DNA of 64,000 nt from Klebsiella sp. RHBSTW-00484 (GCF_013705725.1 NZ_CP055481.1:1922001-1986000), one strand, 5' to 3'; shown: positions 31,951 through 40,064, numbered from the stretch's first letter. The notes: generated from the letters alone by a model not told the origin. Numbers and translations are program-made.

Positions 31951-32502
31951 ATGAAAACAAGGCGTAAGCATTTAACCATCGGGGAAGTTGAGCGTCTGGT
32001 TGATGCGGCAAGGCGAGGGGCGAACCCGCAGCGCGATGTCTGTTTATTGTGGATGTGTTTTAACCATGGCTGTCGGGTGAGCGAAATTCGTCACTGGAAG
32101 CTATCTGATATCGATATTCAAAGCGGGGTTATTTATATTCGGCGGCTTAAAAATGGCTTTTCAACAACCCATCCTATTTATAAGCGGGAGGAGACGGTTC
32201 TCCGTGAATGGTTAAATGTGCGTAAGGATTATCCAGGTAATAACTCAGGTTGGCTTTTTTTATCTCGCAATGGCCAGCCTCTATCGCGGCAGAGAATATA
32301 TCAGATGATGAAGAACCTTAGCCTGGATACGCAGCTGGAAATCAACGCCCATCCGCATATGCTGCGCCATGCATGCGGTTTTGCTCTGGCGAATAATGGG
32401 GTGGATACACGCTTAATCCAGGATTTTCTCGGCCATCGGAATATTCAGCACACGGTTATTTATACGGCAAGTAATGATGCGAGGTTTAGGGAGGTTTGGT
32501 AA
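31951..32502 (+). CDS. FimB/FimE-type tyrosine recombinase (upstream, full catalytic set)
   Basis: Protein of 183 aa, the compact catalytic-domain-only type of tyrosine recombinase that flips fimbrial promoters. All catalytic positions are present: R42 (GCRVSEI), K67 (RRLKNGF), H136 and R139 (HPHMLRHACG), H162 (LGHRN) and the nucleophile Y171 (VIYTASN). It ends a little earlier than E. coli FimB. Its stop lies only 8 bp from the left inverted repeat of the presumed invertible segment, the same layout as fimE-fimS. It should bind the gtca/tgac half-sites there and catalyse inversion. Ribosome site ggagaaag precedes ATG 31951. Whether it acts like FimB (both directions) or FimE (one direction) cannot be told. 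Confidence 0.92.
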   Translation: MKTRRKHLTIGEVERLVDAARRGANPQRDVCLLWMCFNHGCRVSEIRHWKLSDIDIQSGVIYIRRLKNGFSTTHPIYKREETVLREWLNVRKDYPGNNSGWLFLSRNGQPLSRQRIYQMMKNLSLDTQLEINAHPHMLRHACGFALANNGVDTRLIQDFLGHRNIQHTVIYTASNDARFREVW

Positions 32503-32509
32503 ATGAAAT

Positions 32510-32532
32510 AGTCATTTTGTATCAAACTGACT
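32510..32532. repeat. Left inverted repeat and recombinase core site (IRL)
   Basis: Within this site agtca (32510-32514) and tgact (32528-32532) form an inverted half-site pair separated by 13 bp. This is the arrangement expected of a tyrosine recombinase core site, with strand exchange in the spacer. The 15-bp core is identical in the right repeat. Confidence 0.8.
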
Positions 32533-32805
32533 CCTATGCTATCCATGGGCAGTAACAATGTCAATTTTCAATTAACATTTTTTTTCCTTATGTTTTTCAT
32601 GTGCTTATATTAAGTATATCTAAATTATATTTTTTATGTTTTTTAATTGGTTTTGTGTATGTGTTTTTTGAAAAACTCAGTTTGCGATTTTTTAGTTTTT
32701 TATCGTGTTTATTAGGGTTTCCCCTGGCGAATATGAATTTAAATATGCCTTCCCTGGCAATTTCTCTTTCTGTTAATTGAAGTGGTCAAATTGATACAAA
32801 ATGAC
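32511..32805. mobile_element. Putative invertible promoter element (fimS-like switch)
   Basis: A 295-bp AT-rich segment without genes lies between the recombinase and the major pilin gene. Its ends are a perfect 15-bp inverted repeat: gtcattttgtatcaa at 32511-32525 and ttgatacaaaatgac at 32791-32805, with further imperfect matches on both sides. Size, position and composition parallel E. coli fimS (314 bp). A -35/-10 pair inside faces left in this sequence, so inversion would turn it towards the pilin gene. Inversion itself is inferred and has not been observed. Confidence 0.82.
32536..32564 (-). promoter_or_regulatory. Candidate promoter inside the invertible element, pointing left (OFF)
   Basis: On the minus strand a perfect -35 box TTGACA (32564-32559) is followed after 17 bp by TAGCAT (32541-32536, four of six consensus bases). 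Transcription would start near the left repeat and run away from the pilin gene. After inversion the boxes would fall at 32752-32757 and 32775-32780, pointing at the pilin gene, as in fimS ON. A weaker rightward pair also exists across the right repeat (TTGATA at 32791-32796, AATATT at 32814-32819, 17-bp spacer), which leaves some doubt. Confidence 0.55.
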
Positions 32806-32811
32806 CACTTC
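32779..32811. repeat. Right inverted repeat and recombinase core site (IRR)
   Basis: gaagtggtca (32779-32788) and tgaccacttc (32802-32811) are perfect 10-bp inverted arms around a 13-bp spacer, which contains most of the 15-bp core shared with IRL. The arms are longer and more symmetrical than at IRL, so the recombinase may bind here more tightly. Confidence 0.8.
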
Positions 32812-32936
32812 AAAATATTATATCCATTTCATGGGTCAATGTTTTGTCGCGTTATTAATATCAAGCGTAAATAAAAGGATGCGCACGGTATTGCGCTTTT
32901 AAGTTAATGCATTGACTGCATTGAAAAGGATTAATC

Positions 32937-33464
32937 ATGAAAAAAACATTACTTGTTGCTGTTGTTGCTGCTTGCGCGACGTTCTCTGGTGCTGCGCTGG
33001 CAGATGACGGTCAGGTGAAGTTTCTTGGCAGCATCATTGACGCTGGCTGCGACGTGGTCAACGACCTTTCTAACCCACTGGAAGTCCAGATGGGACAGAT
33101 CGCTAAAACGGCGTTTACCGGTACTGGTTCTACTGCGGCTGAGCAAGGTTTCGATATTAAACTGGAAAACTGCCCGACTACTGTTACCAAAGCATCGGTA
33201 CTGTTCTCCGGTACTAACGTTGACGGTGACAATGAAAAGCTGAAGTTGACCACCGAGACTGATGTTGCTACAGGCGTAGCTCTGCAGCTGGTTGATGGTA
33301 GCACTAACAGTACTCTGCCGCTGTTCACCCGTTCTACCAGCCTGACCATCCCATCAACTGGCAATATCGATCTGCCGTTCCGCGTGCGTTATATCCAGAC
33401 CGACGCGACTGTTGTTGCTGGTAAAGCTAACGGTAGCGCCAACTTCACTATCAGCTACAACTGA
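32937..33464 (+). CDS. Type-1-like major fimbrial subunit (pilin)
   Basis: Exported pilin of 175 aa. A signal peptide of about 22 residues ends at GAALA, followed by DDGQVKFLGSI, the usual start of a FimA-type pilin with its donor strand. C38 and C79 (DAGCDVV, LENCPTT) would form the conserved disulfide, and the C-terminus ends in the beta-zipper pattern NFTISYN. An aaaagga ribosome site precedes ATG 32937, 125 bp past the right inverted repeat, so its transcription probably depends on the invertible element. A hairpin follows, which would favour high pilin expression relative to the genes downstream. Confidence 0.93.
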   Translation: MKKTLLVAVVAACATFSGAALADDGQVKFLGSIIDAGCDVVNDLSNPLEVQMGQIAKTAFTGTGSTAAEQGFDIKLENCPTTVTKASVLFSGTNVDGDNEKLKLTTETDVATGVALQLVDGSTNSTLPLFTRSTSLTIPSTGNIDLPFRVRYIQTDATVVAGKANGSANFTISYN

Positions 33465-33487
33465 TTCTCCGTCTATTAGACCGTGCT

Positions 33488-33509
33488 AGCGAGCCGAAAT
33501 CGGCTCGCT
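33488..33509 (+). terminator. Attenuator-like hairpin after the pilin gene
   Basis: The stem agcgagccg / cggctcgct with loop aaat is followed by tttcc. The T-run is short, so it should stop only part of transcription and protect the pilin mRNA, a common arrangement between major pilin and chaperone genes. Confidence 0.7.
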
Positions 33510-33526
33510 TTTCCAGGGAGCTGGAG

Positions 33527-34189
33527 ATGAAACGATACCTGAAAGTGCTGATGGCTGGATGGCTGTTGGTGGGCGCTGCGGCACATGCGGGCGTCGTCAC
33601 CGGCGGTACTCGCTTGGTTTATCCGGGCGGCAAAAAAGAGTCTTCCCTTAGCGTAACTAATAATGATGCAACGCCATACCTTATTCAAAGCTGGATAGAA
33701 GCGGATAACGGCACCGCCCCCTTCCTGTTGACACCGCCTTTGTTTCGCCTGGAAGGCGAGCAGCAAACCCGACTGCGGGTGATCTATAGCGGTGGATTGC
33801 CGGAAAACAAAGAAAGTATGTTCTGGATGAATATCAAAGCGATTCCATCCTCACAGGCTAAAGCTGGCACCAACACATTACAGATCGCCATTAAAACCCG
33901 TATCAAATTAATTTATCGGCCGAAATCCGTTACGGGAACGCCGGAAACAGTGACGGAGCAGCTTCGCTGGACGCGCAGCGGCAATACGCTACAGGTCACT
34001 AATCCCACCGCGTTTTATATGAATTTCGCCGAGGTGAAAATCGGTGGTGCAGAAGTCAAAGAAGCCAACTGGGTAGCGCCTGGCGCGACGGCGCGTTTTG
34101 ATTTGCCGCGCGGCAACACAGGCTCTTTGCAGTGGAAACTGATTAATGATTACGGCGGTATTGGCGCGCAGCATAGCGTTAATTTGTAA
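33527..34189 (+). CDS. PapD/FimC-like periplasmic fimbrial chaperone
   Basis: Protein of 220 aa with a 21-residue signal peptide ending AAAHA. In the mature chain R8 (GGTRLVYPG) and K112 (LIYRPK) are the two residues that anchor the pilin C-terminus. The G1-strand pattern TLQIAIKTRIKLIYRP is typical. It folds pilins by donating a beta strand and delivers them to the usher. Ribosome site ggag is directly upstream, and the gene lies 30 bp before the usher gene. Confidence 0.94.
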   Translation: MKRYLKVLMAGWLLVGAAAHAGVVTGGTRLVYPGGKKESSLSVTNNDATPYLIQSWIEADNGTAPFLLTPPLFRLEGEQQTRLRVIYSGGLPENKESMFWMNIKAIPSSQAKAGTNTLQIAIKTRIKLIYRPKSVTGTPETVTEQLRWTRSGNTLQVTNPTAFYMNFAEVKIGGAEVKEANWVAPGATARFDLPRGNTGSLQWKLINDYGGIGAQHSVNL

Positions 34190-34219
34190 AGGCTATCAGG
34201 CCAGGGAGTTCCAGAGAGA

Positions 34220-36769
34220 ATGAAAAATAATCATAACAAATGGTGGCTTAACCGGATAGCCGGAGCTCTGGCCGTTGCCTTGATACCGTGGTGTGATGAT
34301 GCGCTGGCGCGGGATGTGTTTAACCCGGCATTATTGGAAATGGATGGCCCGCAGACGGGCGTCAGGGATTTATCGGCTTACGAACACGCTGGAGGGCAGC
34401 AGCCGGGGACCTATCGGGTCGATGTTTACCTCAACAATATTTTTATGGAGACCCGGGATGTCGCTTTTCAACAAAGCCGGATCCAGGGGGAAACTTCACT
34501 GCAGCCCTGCCTGAAAGTTGAAGAACTCGCTGAATGGGGCGTGCGCGTTAAGCAATTCCCTGAATTAGGCCGTAAATCGGCGGACTGCGCGGATCTGGAA
34601 GTTATACCCCAGGCAAAGGCAGACTTTCGCTTTAGTCAGCAGCGTTTGTTATTGAGTTTTCCTCAGGCGGCGGTTTCCAGCGCGGCGCGGGGCTGGGTTG
34701 ACCCGAAGCAGTGGGATGACGGTATTAGCGCACTTCTGCTGAACTACTCATTCAGCGGGGCAAACAACTGGTCGCGCAAGAACGACATGCCGGACAGCGA
34801 TAATCAATACGTTAACCTGCGTCCCGGTATCAACATCGGACCGTGGCGTTTGCGCAACTACACGACCTGGAATCGCAGCAGCAGCGGCGGGGAATCCAAT
34901 AACAGCTGGGACACGGTTTATACCTATGCGCAGCGCAATATCAATGCCCTGCAAGGGGTGATGACGCTGGGCGACAGCAGCACCGACGCCGACGTTTTTG
35001 AAGGCATTCCCTTCCGCGGGGCGATGCTGGCTTCCGATGACGATATGTTGCCGGAAAGCCTGCGCGGCTATGCGCCGGTAGTGCGCGGGATTGCGCGTAC
35101 CAATGCGCAGGTCATTATTCGTCAGAACGGCTATGAGATTTACCAGACCTACGTCTCCCCCGGCGCGTTCGAAATCACCGATATGTATCCGACCGGCGGC
35201 TCGGGCGATTTATCGGTCACCATTAAAGAATCCGATGGCAGCGAGCAAAATCTGATTGTTCCTTATGCTTCACTGCCTGTCCTGCAGCGCGAAGGCCGCC
35301 TCAAATATAGTGTGACTTCCGGCGTATACCGGGCCTACGACAATAGTATTGATGAAACGCCGCTCACTCAGGCGACGGCTATTTACGGCCTGTCGTCGGG
35401 GGTAACCCTTTACGGCGGCGGCCAATTTAGCAGCAAATATCAGTCGCTGGCGCTGGGGGTGGGGAAAAACCTCGGCGAGCTTGGCGCCGTATCGACCGAC
35501 GTCACCCAGGCCTGGTCGAACCGCCAGGATCAAGACAAAGAGAGCGGTCAGTCGGTACGTATCCGTTACAGCAAAGATCTCCCGGGCTTAGGCACCAACG
35601 TCTCCCTGGCAGGATATCGCTATGCGACCAGCGGTTACTGGGATATGCAGGAGGTGCTGGATACCTATCGGGACGATAATTATACCCCTTCAATCGAACG
35701 GCGGCGCAACCGGGGAGAAGTCACGCTCAGCCAGAGCCTTGGTGACGAAATGGGCTCGATGTCGCTGAGCTATATCCGCGAAGACTACTGGAACACCGGG
35801 CGTACCATGGAGTCGGTGGGCGTGGGATACAACAATAGCTGGCACGGTGTCAGCTATAGCATTAACTACAGTTACAACCGTAATACCACCGATCAGGATA
35901 CCGGAAAACGCAACGATGAAGACCACCTGTTCGCGCTGAGCATCAGCGTGCCTCTGGGGGAATGGCTACCGAAACCGGTTTATGCCAACTACTCCCTGAA
36001 CAGCAGCAAAAATGGTTCAACCAGCAATAATCTGGGCCTTTCCGGTACTCTTCTGGAGCGAAATAACCTGAGCTGGAGCGTACAGGAAGGATACACCAGC
36101 CAGGGAAGAGGAGAGAGCGGCAGCGTTAATGCGGACTGGCGCGCGACCTATGGTGAGCTTACCGGCGGCTACAGCCATGATAAATACAGCCATCGTCTGA
36201 ACTACGCCCTGCGTGGCGGAGTCCTGGCGCATGAAAATGGCCTGACGCTGGGGCAGCCTTTTGGTGAAACCCTCGCTTTAGTCAAAGCGCCAGGCGCCTC
36301 GGGCGTTGGCGTGAATAACCAGACCGGCGTCAGGACCGACTGGCGGGGCTATGCCGTGGTGCCTTATACCTCGCCGTATCGTAAGAATATATTGACCCTT
36401 GATACCAGCACCATGCCGGACGATGTCGATCTTGAGCTAACCACTCAGACGGTGGTGCCAACCCGTGGGGCGGTGGTTCGCGCAAGTTATGACACCAGCG
36501 TAGGTAGCCGGGTGCTGATGACGGTGCGTTGGGCTAATGGTCAGCCGGTACCTTTCGGTGCCATGGTCAGCGTACCTGGAGCCGCGACGTCAGAGTCGGC
36601 ATTTATCGTTGGCGAAGGCGGACAGGTCTACCTGAGCGGGCTGGAGTCTAACGGGGCACTTAATGTGAAATGGGGAGCGGGTGCACAAGAACGCTGTCGG
36701 ATTCAGTATGCGCTGCCGTCAGGTAAAACCCTCACCGGCATTATTGTAGCCCAGGGGCTATGCCGTTAA
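34220..36769 (+). CDS. Outer-membrane fimbrial usher (FimD/PapC family)
   Basis: Protein of 849 aa with a signal peptide of about 30 residues ending DDALA. Domain order is that of ushers: N-terminal chaperone-binding domain (FNPALLEMDG...), a 24-strand beta-barrel with an internal plug (about 140-640), and two C-terminal domains. The signatures GDSSTDADVFEGIPFRGAML and YRKNILTLDTSTMPDDVDLE are typical. The final cysteine pair is in AQERCRIQYAL and AQGLCR. It assembles and exports the fimbria. I place it in the type 1-like (gamma1) group by resemblance only. Confidence 0.95.
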   Translation: MKNNHNKWWLNRIAGALAVALIPWCDDALARDVFNPALLEMDGPQTGVRDLSAYEHAGGQQPGTYRVDVYLNNIFMETRDVAFQQSRIQGETSLQPCLKVEELAEWGVRVKQFPELGRKSADCADLEVIPQAKADFRFSQQRLLLSFPQAAVSSAARGWVDPKQWDDGISALLLNYSFSGANNWSRKNDMPDSDNQYVNLRPGINIGPWRLRNYTTWNRSSSGGESNNSWDTVYTYAQRNINALQGVMTLGDSSTDADVFEGIPFRGAMLASDDDMLPESLRGYAPVVRGIARTNAQVIIRQNGYEIYQTYVSPGAFEITDMYPTGGSGDLSVTIKESDGSEQNLIVPYASLPVLQREGRLKYSVTSGVYRAYDNSIDETPLTQATAIYGLSSGVTLYGGGQFSSKYQSLALGVGKNLGELGAVSTDVTQAWSNRQDQDKESGQSVRIRYSKDLPGLGTNVSLAGYRYATSGYWDMQEVLDTYRDDNYTPSIERRRNRGEVTLSQSLGDEMGSMSLSYIREDYWNTGRTMESVGVGYNNSWHGVSYSINYSYNRNTTDQDTGKRNDEDHLFALSISVPLGEWLPKPVYANYSLNSSKNGSTSNNLGLSGTLLERNNLSWSVQEGYTSQGRGESGSVNADWRATYGELTGGYSHDKYSHRLNYALRGGVLAHENGLTLGQPFGETLALVKAPGASGVGVNNQTGVRTDWRGYAVVPYTSPYRKNILTLDTSTMPDDVDLELTTQTVVPTRGAVVRASYDTSVGSRVLMTVRWANGQPVPFGAMVSVPGAATSESAFIVGEGGQVYLSGLESNGALNVKWGAGAQERCRIQYALPSGKTLTGIIVAQGLCR

Positions 36770-36788
36770 TCGAAAGGATGCAGAGACA

Positions 36789-37823
36789 ATGAAACGATTT
36801 TCATGGGGAATATTAGCGGGCTTGACGGCGCTGGCGATATCGCCGCAGGCGATGGCGGCTACCGGGTGGTGCCAGAATAATAGTGGCGCTCCTTTTCAGG
36901 ACAGCTTTTCTTTTGTTCAAACGTTTACTAATCCTTCGCAAAACCAGACTGGGATGGAGTTCAACCGACTTTATAATTGGAGCACAGGCGGAACCTACCA
37001 GGCAAAATGTGATTGCGATACCACTAGCGGTACCGTGCTGTATAAAACGACGATTCCAGGGTTGGTGGCGACGCAGACCCGCAGTGGACTCAATTTCTAT
37101 CGGCTTAATCAATATCTGGAAATTGCCAGCGAGTTATATATTGCGGGAAATTTGAATCAATACGTCCCAACACCCGTGCAGGATAAAAGTAATTTATATG
37201 ATAATCCAACGGCTTGTAATTCCGGGGGCGGCCCCTTTGATACGGGCTCTCGAGGATATATATCACTCTATTTTACCCGCCCCTTTGTTGGCCAGGTGAC
37301 GATTCCACCAACGATTATCCTGAATGTTTATGGGACAAGGAAAGCGGGTAGTTATAGCTCTATTCCAATGACGCAGATCTCAATGAGCGGTTCCGTTACG
37401 GTACCGCAATCCTGCGAGATTAATACCGGTCAACCGATTAACGTCGATTTTGGCGATATTGCTGCCAACAACTTTAAAACGGTGAACCAGATGCCGACGG
37501 GCTTTACCCCGCATACAGTAAATATGACGATAGCCTGTACCAATATTTCTGCTGGGGTAAAAGTCTCGCTCTCATTCCAGGGTTCGGCAGATAGCCATGA
37601 CAACAGCGCATTGGCGACGACCAATAGCGATATTGCGGTACGGATTGAAAATATTACCGGTGTCAAAATCCCTATGATTTCGGGTTTACTGCCGGTCAAT
37701 ATGAATTATACGAATCAGACCGGCGATACGACCATGAAAATTTATCCAATTAATACTACCGGTAATTTACCTGCGGGGGGCGGATTTACTGCAACTGCAA
37801 CCATTCAGGCTGAAATTGAATAA
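36789..37823 (+). CDS. Two-domain fimbrial tip adhesin
   Basis: Protein of 344 aa, about twice pilin length, with a 23-residue signal peptide ending QAMA. The N-terminal half (about 24-190) is a presumed receptor-binding lectin domain with cysteines in GWCQNN and KCDCD; it does not resemble FimH closely. The C-terminal half (about 200-344) is a pilin domain (SVTVPQSCEINTGQPINVDF, with a second Cys in IACTN, ending ATIQAEIE). This is the layout of FimH-type tip adhesins, so it probably sets binding specificity. The receptor is unknown. Confidence 0.87.
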   Translation: MKRFSWGILAGLTALAISPQAMAATGWCQNNSGAPFQDSFSFVQTFTNPSQNQTGMEFNRLYNWSTGGTYQAKCDCDTTSGTVLYKTTIPGLVATQTRSGLNFYRLNQYLEIASELYIAGNLNQYVPTPVQDKSNLYDNPTACNSGGGPFDTGSRGYISLYFTRPFVGQVTIPPTIILNVYGTRKAGSYSSIPMTQISMSGSVTVPQSCEINTGQPINVDFGDIAANNFKTVNQMPTGFTPHTVNMTIACTNISAGVKVSLSFQGSADSHDNSALATTNSDIAVRIENITGVKIPMISGLLPVNMNYTNQTGDTTMKIYPINTTGNLPAGGGFTATATIQAEIE

Positions 37824-37835
37824 CAGGAGCGAATA

Positions 37836-38345
37836 ATGAACAAGGCACTATGGCTGGCATTATTGCTGCCCGTTTTTTCCTCCTGGGGAGGAATACCTCT
37901 GAATGTTACAGGTAATATTTATTTTCTTCCCTGTGACGTAAGCGCCGATACGAAAAATCAGGAGGTGAATTTTGGTACGCTCCTGAATATTGACTTTCAA
38001 ACAGCAGGTGATGCTTCAGCATGGAAAACCTTTAACCTGAACGTGGAAAATTGCCCGGCGGGTACCACCAAAGCGACGGTGAAATTCGATGGCGTAACGG
38101 ACGGCGATGATGCCACGCATTTCGCCAATATGGCGGCCAGCGATGCGGCGCAGAATATTGCGCTACAGATAACGAATACCGACCATTCCAGGACCTATAA
38201 AAATCAAGACAAGATGACCATTACTATTAACAGTAGTACCGGGAAGGGAGAGTTTCCTTTGGCTGCTCGCTTATATTCAACCCAGGGTGGAGCAACGGTC
38301 GGGACATTCGAGTCGGTGGTGCAGTTGACATTTACCTATCAGTAA
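37836..38345 (+). CDS. Minor fimbrial subunit
   Basis: Protein of 169 aa with a hydrophobic N-terminal export signal (LWLALLLPVFSSWG) and a pilin-type fold: Cys pair in YFLPCDVS and VENCPAG, and C-terminal VVQLTFTYQ. It resembles the major pilin of the cluster in the pattern LNVENCPAGTTKATVKF. It may be a tip adaptor or terminator subunit; its place after the adhesin gene fits either. Only one such subunit is present, fewer than in fim (FimF and FimG). Confidence 0.85.
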   Translation: MNKALWLALLLPVFSSWGGIPLNVTGNIYFLPCDVSADTKNQEVNFGTLLNIDFQTAGDASAWKTFNLNVENCPAGTTKATVKFDGVTDGDDATHFANMAASDAAQNIALQITNTDHSRTYKNQDKMTITINSSTGKGEFPLAARLYSTQGGATVGTFESVVQLTFTYQ

Positions 38346-38379
38346 TTTTATGAGTTAAATGGATGAAAAGGAATGACGT

Positions 38380-38910
38380 ATGCAGGAAGAAATAGAATAT
38401 CTGAGCGTAAAAGATGTTGAGCGTCTGACTCTTGCAGCACAATATTGTGCTCATCCGGAAAGAAATAGCTGTATGATTCAGATGTGTTTTTTGCATGGTT
38501 TTAGAATTAATGAAATTACGGCATTAACATTGAGTGATGTCGACTTTCCCGGGAAGCGAATCTATATTCATCGGGCTCGTCACGGTGTTTCAGGTTATCA
38601 TCCTTTGCAGCCGAAAGAGGTTATTTCTTTGCAGCGTTGGCTGCTGGCTCGGGAATGTTACCCGGCCCATAGCGATCTTCTTTTTCTCTCCTCAAGGGGA
38701 AATAAGATGACCCGACAGCGTTTCTATCAAATTATTCGTGAATGCTGTGAACTAGCGAGGCTAAAGCAGAATGTTCACCCACGAATGCTGCGTCATGCCT
38801 GTGGCTATGAACTGGGTAAGAAAGGCATTGATGACGATTCTATTCAGGATTACCTTGGCTATCGGAATTTAAAATCTATCCTGCGTTATAACGGTTATGT
38901 TGAAGAGTAA
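38380..38910 (+). CDS. FimB/FimE-type recombinase homologue with altered catalytic residues
   Basis: Protein of 176 aa, clearly related to FimB/FimE and to the recombinase at 31951 (RLTLAAQYCAHPERNSCMIQ, LSDVDFPGKRIYIHRAR). R42, R138 and the nucleophile Y170 (ILRYNGY) are kept. Three other catalytic positions are changed: the usual Lys is R67 (HRARHGV instead of xRLKxGF), the His of HxxR is R135 (HPRMLRH instead of HPHMLRH), and the later His is Y161 (LGYRN instead of LGHRN). It also ends six residues after the nucleophile. It may be weakly active, inactive, or a DNA-binding modulator of the switch. Ribosome site aaggaa precedes ATG 38380; it lies 34 bp after the last pilin gene and may be made only when the operon is ON. 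Confidence 0.88.
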   Translation: MQEEIEYLSVKDVERLTLAAQYCAHPERNSCMIQMCFLHGFRINEITALTLSDVDFPGKRIYIHRARHGVSGYHPLQPKEVISLQRWLLARECYPAHSDLLFLSSRGNKMTRQRFYQIIRECCELARLKQNVHPRMLRHACGYELGKKGIDDDSIQDYLGYRNLKSILRYNGYVEE

Positions 38911-38959
38911 TTTAGGGGCGTAAACGCGGCGGCCGTTATTCACCGCGCTACGCCCGCTT

Positions 38960-39880
38960 TTAGTCCACGGTATAGGCCAGAAAATCTTCCGCTAACACAG
39001 TTGACGGAAAAACCTCCTGACATTCCGCAAGAAGGCGCTGACAGCCCTCAACATCATAGCGTGAGCTAAAATGAGTGGCGATAAGCGTACCGACGCCCGC
39101 ATCGCGCGCCAACGCGGCCGTCTGTTGACTGACTGAATGCCCGCGGCTGTTGGCTTTTTCCGCCATTGCCTGCTCCAGAGTGACCTCATGGACCATGACA
39201 TCCACGCCGCGTGCCAGTTCCAGCGCCTCCGGGCAGGGTGCAGTGTCGCCGAAAATCGCCAGCGTTTTTCCCGGTGTCGCCGGACCAAGATAGCGGCTAC
39301 CGTCAATTATCCGCCCATCTTCCAGCTCAACCGTTAATCCTTGCTTTAAACGGTGGAACAACGGACCGGAGGGGACGCCGTCAGCGATAAGCCGGGCGGC
39401 ATCAAGAGCGCCTGGTTTATCGTGCTGCTCAATTCGATAGCCATAACACTCGACCGGATGATTTAACGGATATGCACTAACCCGATAGCCCTGTTCATCA
39501 AACACCAAACCAGGCCCGACCTCGACGATGGTTAGCGGATAATCGGTCCAGGAACCGCTAAGGCGCAGCGCGGTTTCTACGAACTCCTTAAGCCCTTTTG
39601 GCCCATACAGAGTCAGCGGCAGCGAATTGCCCTGCATCGAACGGCTGCACAGCAGGCCGGGAAGGCCGAACAGATGGTCGCCATGGAGATGAGTGATGAA
39701 AATTTTATTCAGTTTGCCAGGATGATAAGGGGTATATAGAAACTGATGCTGTGTTCCCTCCCCGCAGTCGAACAGCCACATCTCAGCCATTGTTGGCTGT
39801 TGCAAATTCAGCACTATCGACGTCATATTACGCGTACGGGTGGGCACGCCAGCGGATGTCCCCAAAAAGAGTAATTCCAT
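38960..39880 (-). CDS. rbn: Ribonuclease BN / RNase Z-type tRNA 3' processing nuclease
   Basis: Protein of 306 aa, a metallo-beta-lactamase-fold nuclease (formerly ElaC) that trims tRNA 3' ends and is dimeric with zinc. The zinc motif [12 protein letters not shown] (about 64-75) is present, with [12 protein letters not shown] at the N-terminus, AIFGDTAPC and a C-terminal THFSSRY. It is convergent with the second recombinase gene, and its start defines the right boundary of the fimbrial insertion relative to the E. coli gene order. Confidence 0.96.
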   Translation of the reverse strand: MELLFLGTSAGVPTRTRNMTSIVLNLQQPTMAEMWLFDCGEGTQHQFLYTPYHPGKLNKIFITHLHGDHLFGLPGLLCSRSMQGNSLPLTLYGPKGLKEFVETALRLSGSWTDYPLTIVEVGPGLVFDEQGYRVSAYPLNHPVECYGYRIEQHDKPGALDAARLIADGVPSGPLFHRLKQGLTVELEDGRIIDGSRYLGPATPGKTLAIFGDTAPCPEALELARGVDVMVHEVTLEQAMAEKANSRGHSVSQQTAALARDAGVGTLIATHFSSRYDVEGCQRLLAECQEVFPSTVLAEDFLAYTVD

Positions 39881-39917
39881 CGTCCTGTGTCCTTAGGGCG
39901 TGAGTCAAAAAACAGAG

Positions 39918-40041
39918 TATACCCGTCATACTTCAAGTTGCATGTGTGTTGGCTGCACTCGTTCACCCCAGTCACTTACTCATGTAAGCTCCTGGGGATT
40001 CGCTCGCTGGCCGCCTTCATGCCACTTGAATTATTTAGGGT
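39918..40041. repeat. ERIC (intergenic repeat unit) element
   Basis: The core contains cgttcaccccagtcacttac and atgtaagctcctggggattc, which match the classical ERIC consensus arms. The outer ends (acttcaagt near 39929 and acttgaatt near 40024) pair as an inverted repeat. It fills most of the rbn-elaA gap and would fold into a long RNA hairpin. Confidence 0.93.
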
Positions 40042-40064
40042 TAAAATTTATTAAGGAACCGCAG

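Noticed and set aside
39900..40064. N-terminal extension of ElaA from a GTG at 39900
   Set aside because: The extension only translates the ERIC repeat; ATG 40065 has a ribosome site and gives the E. coli length.
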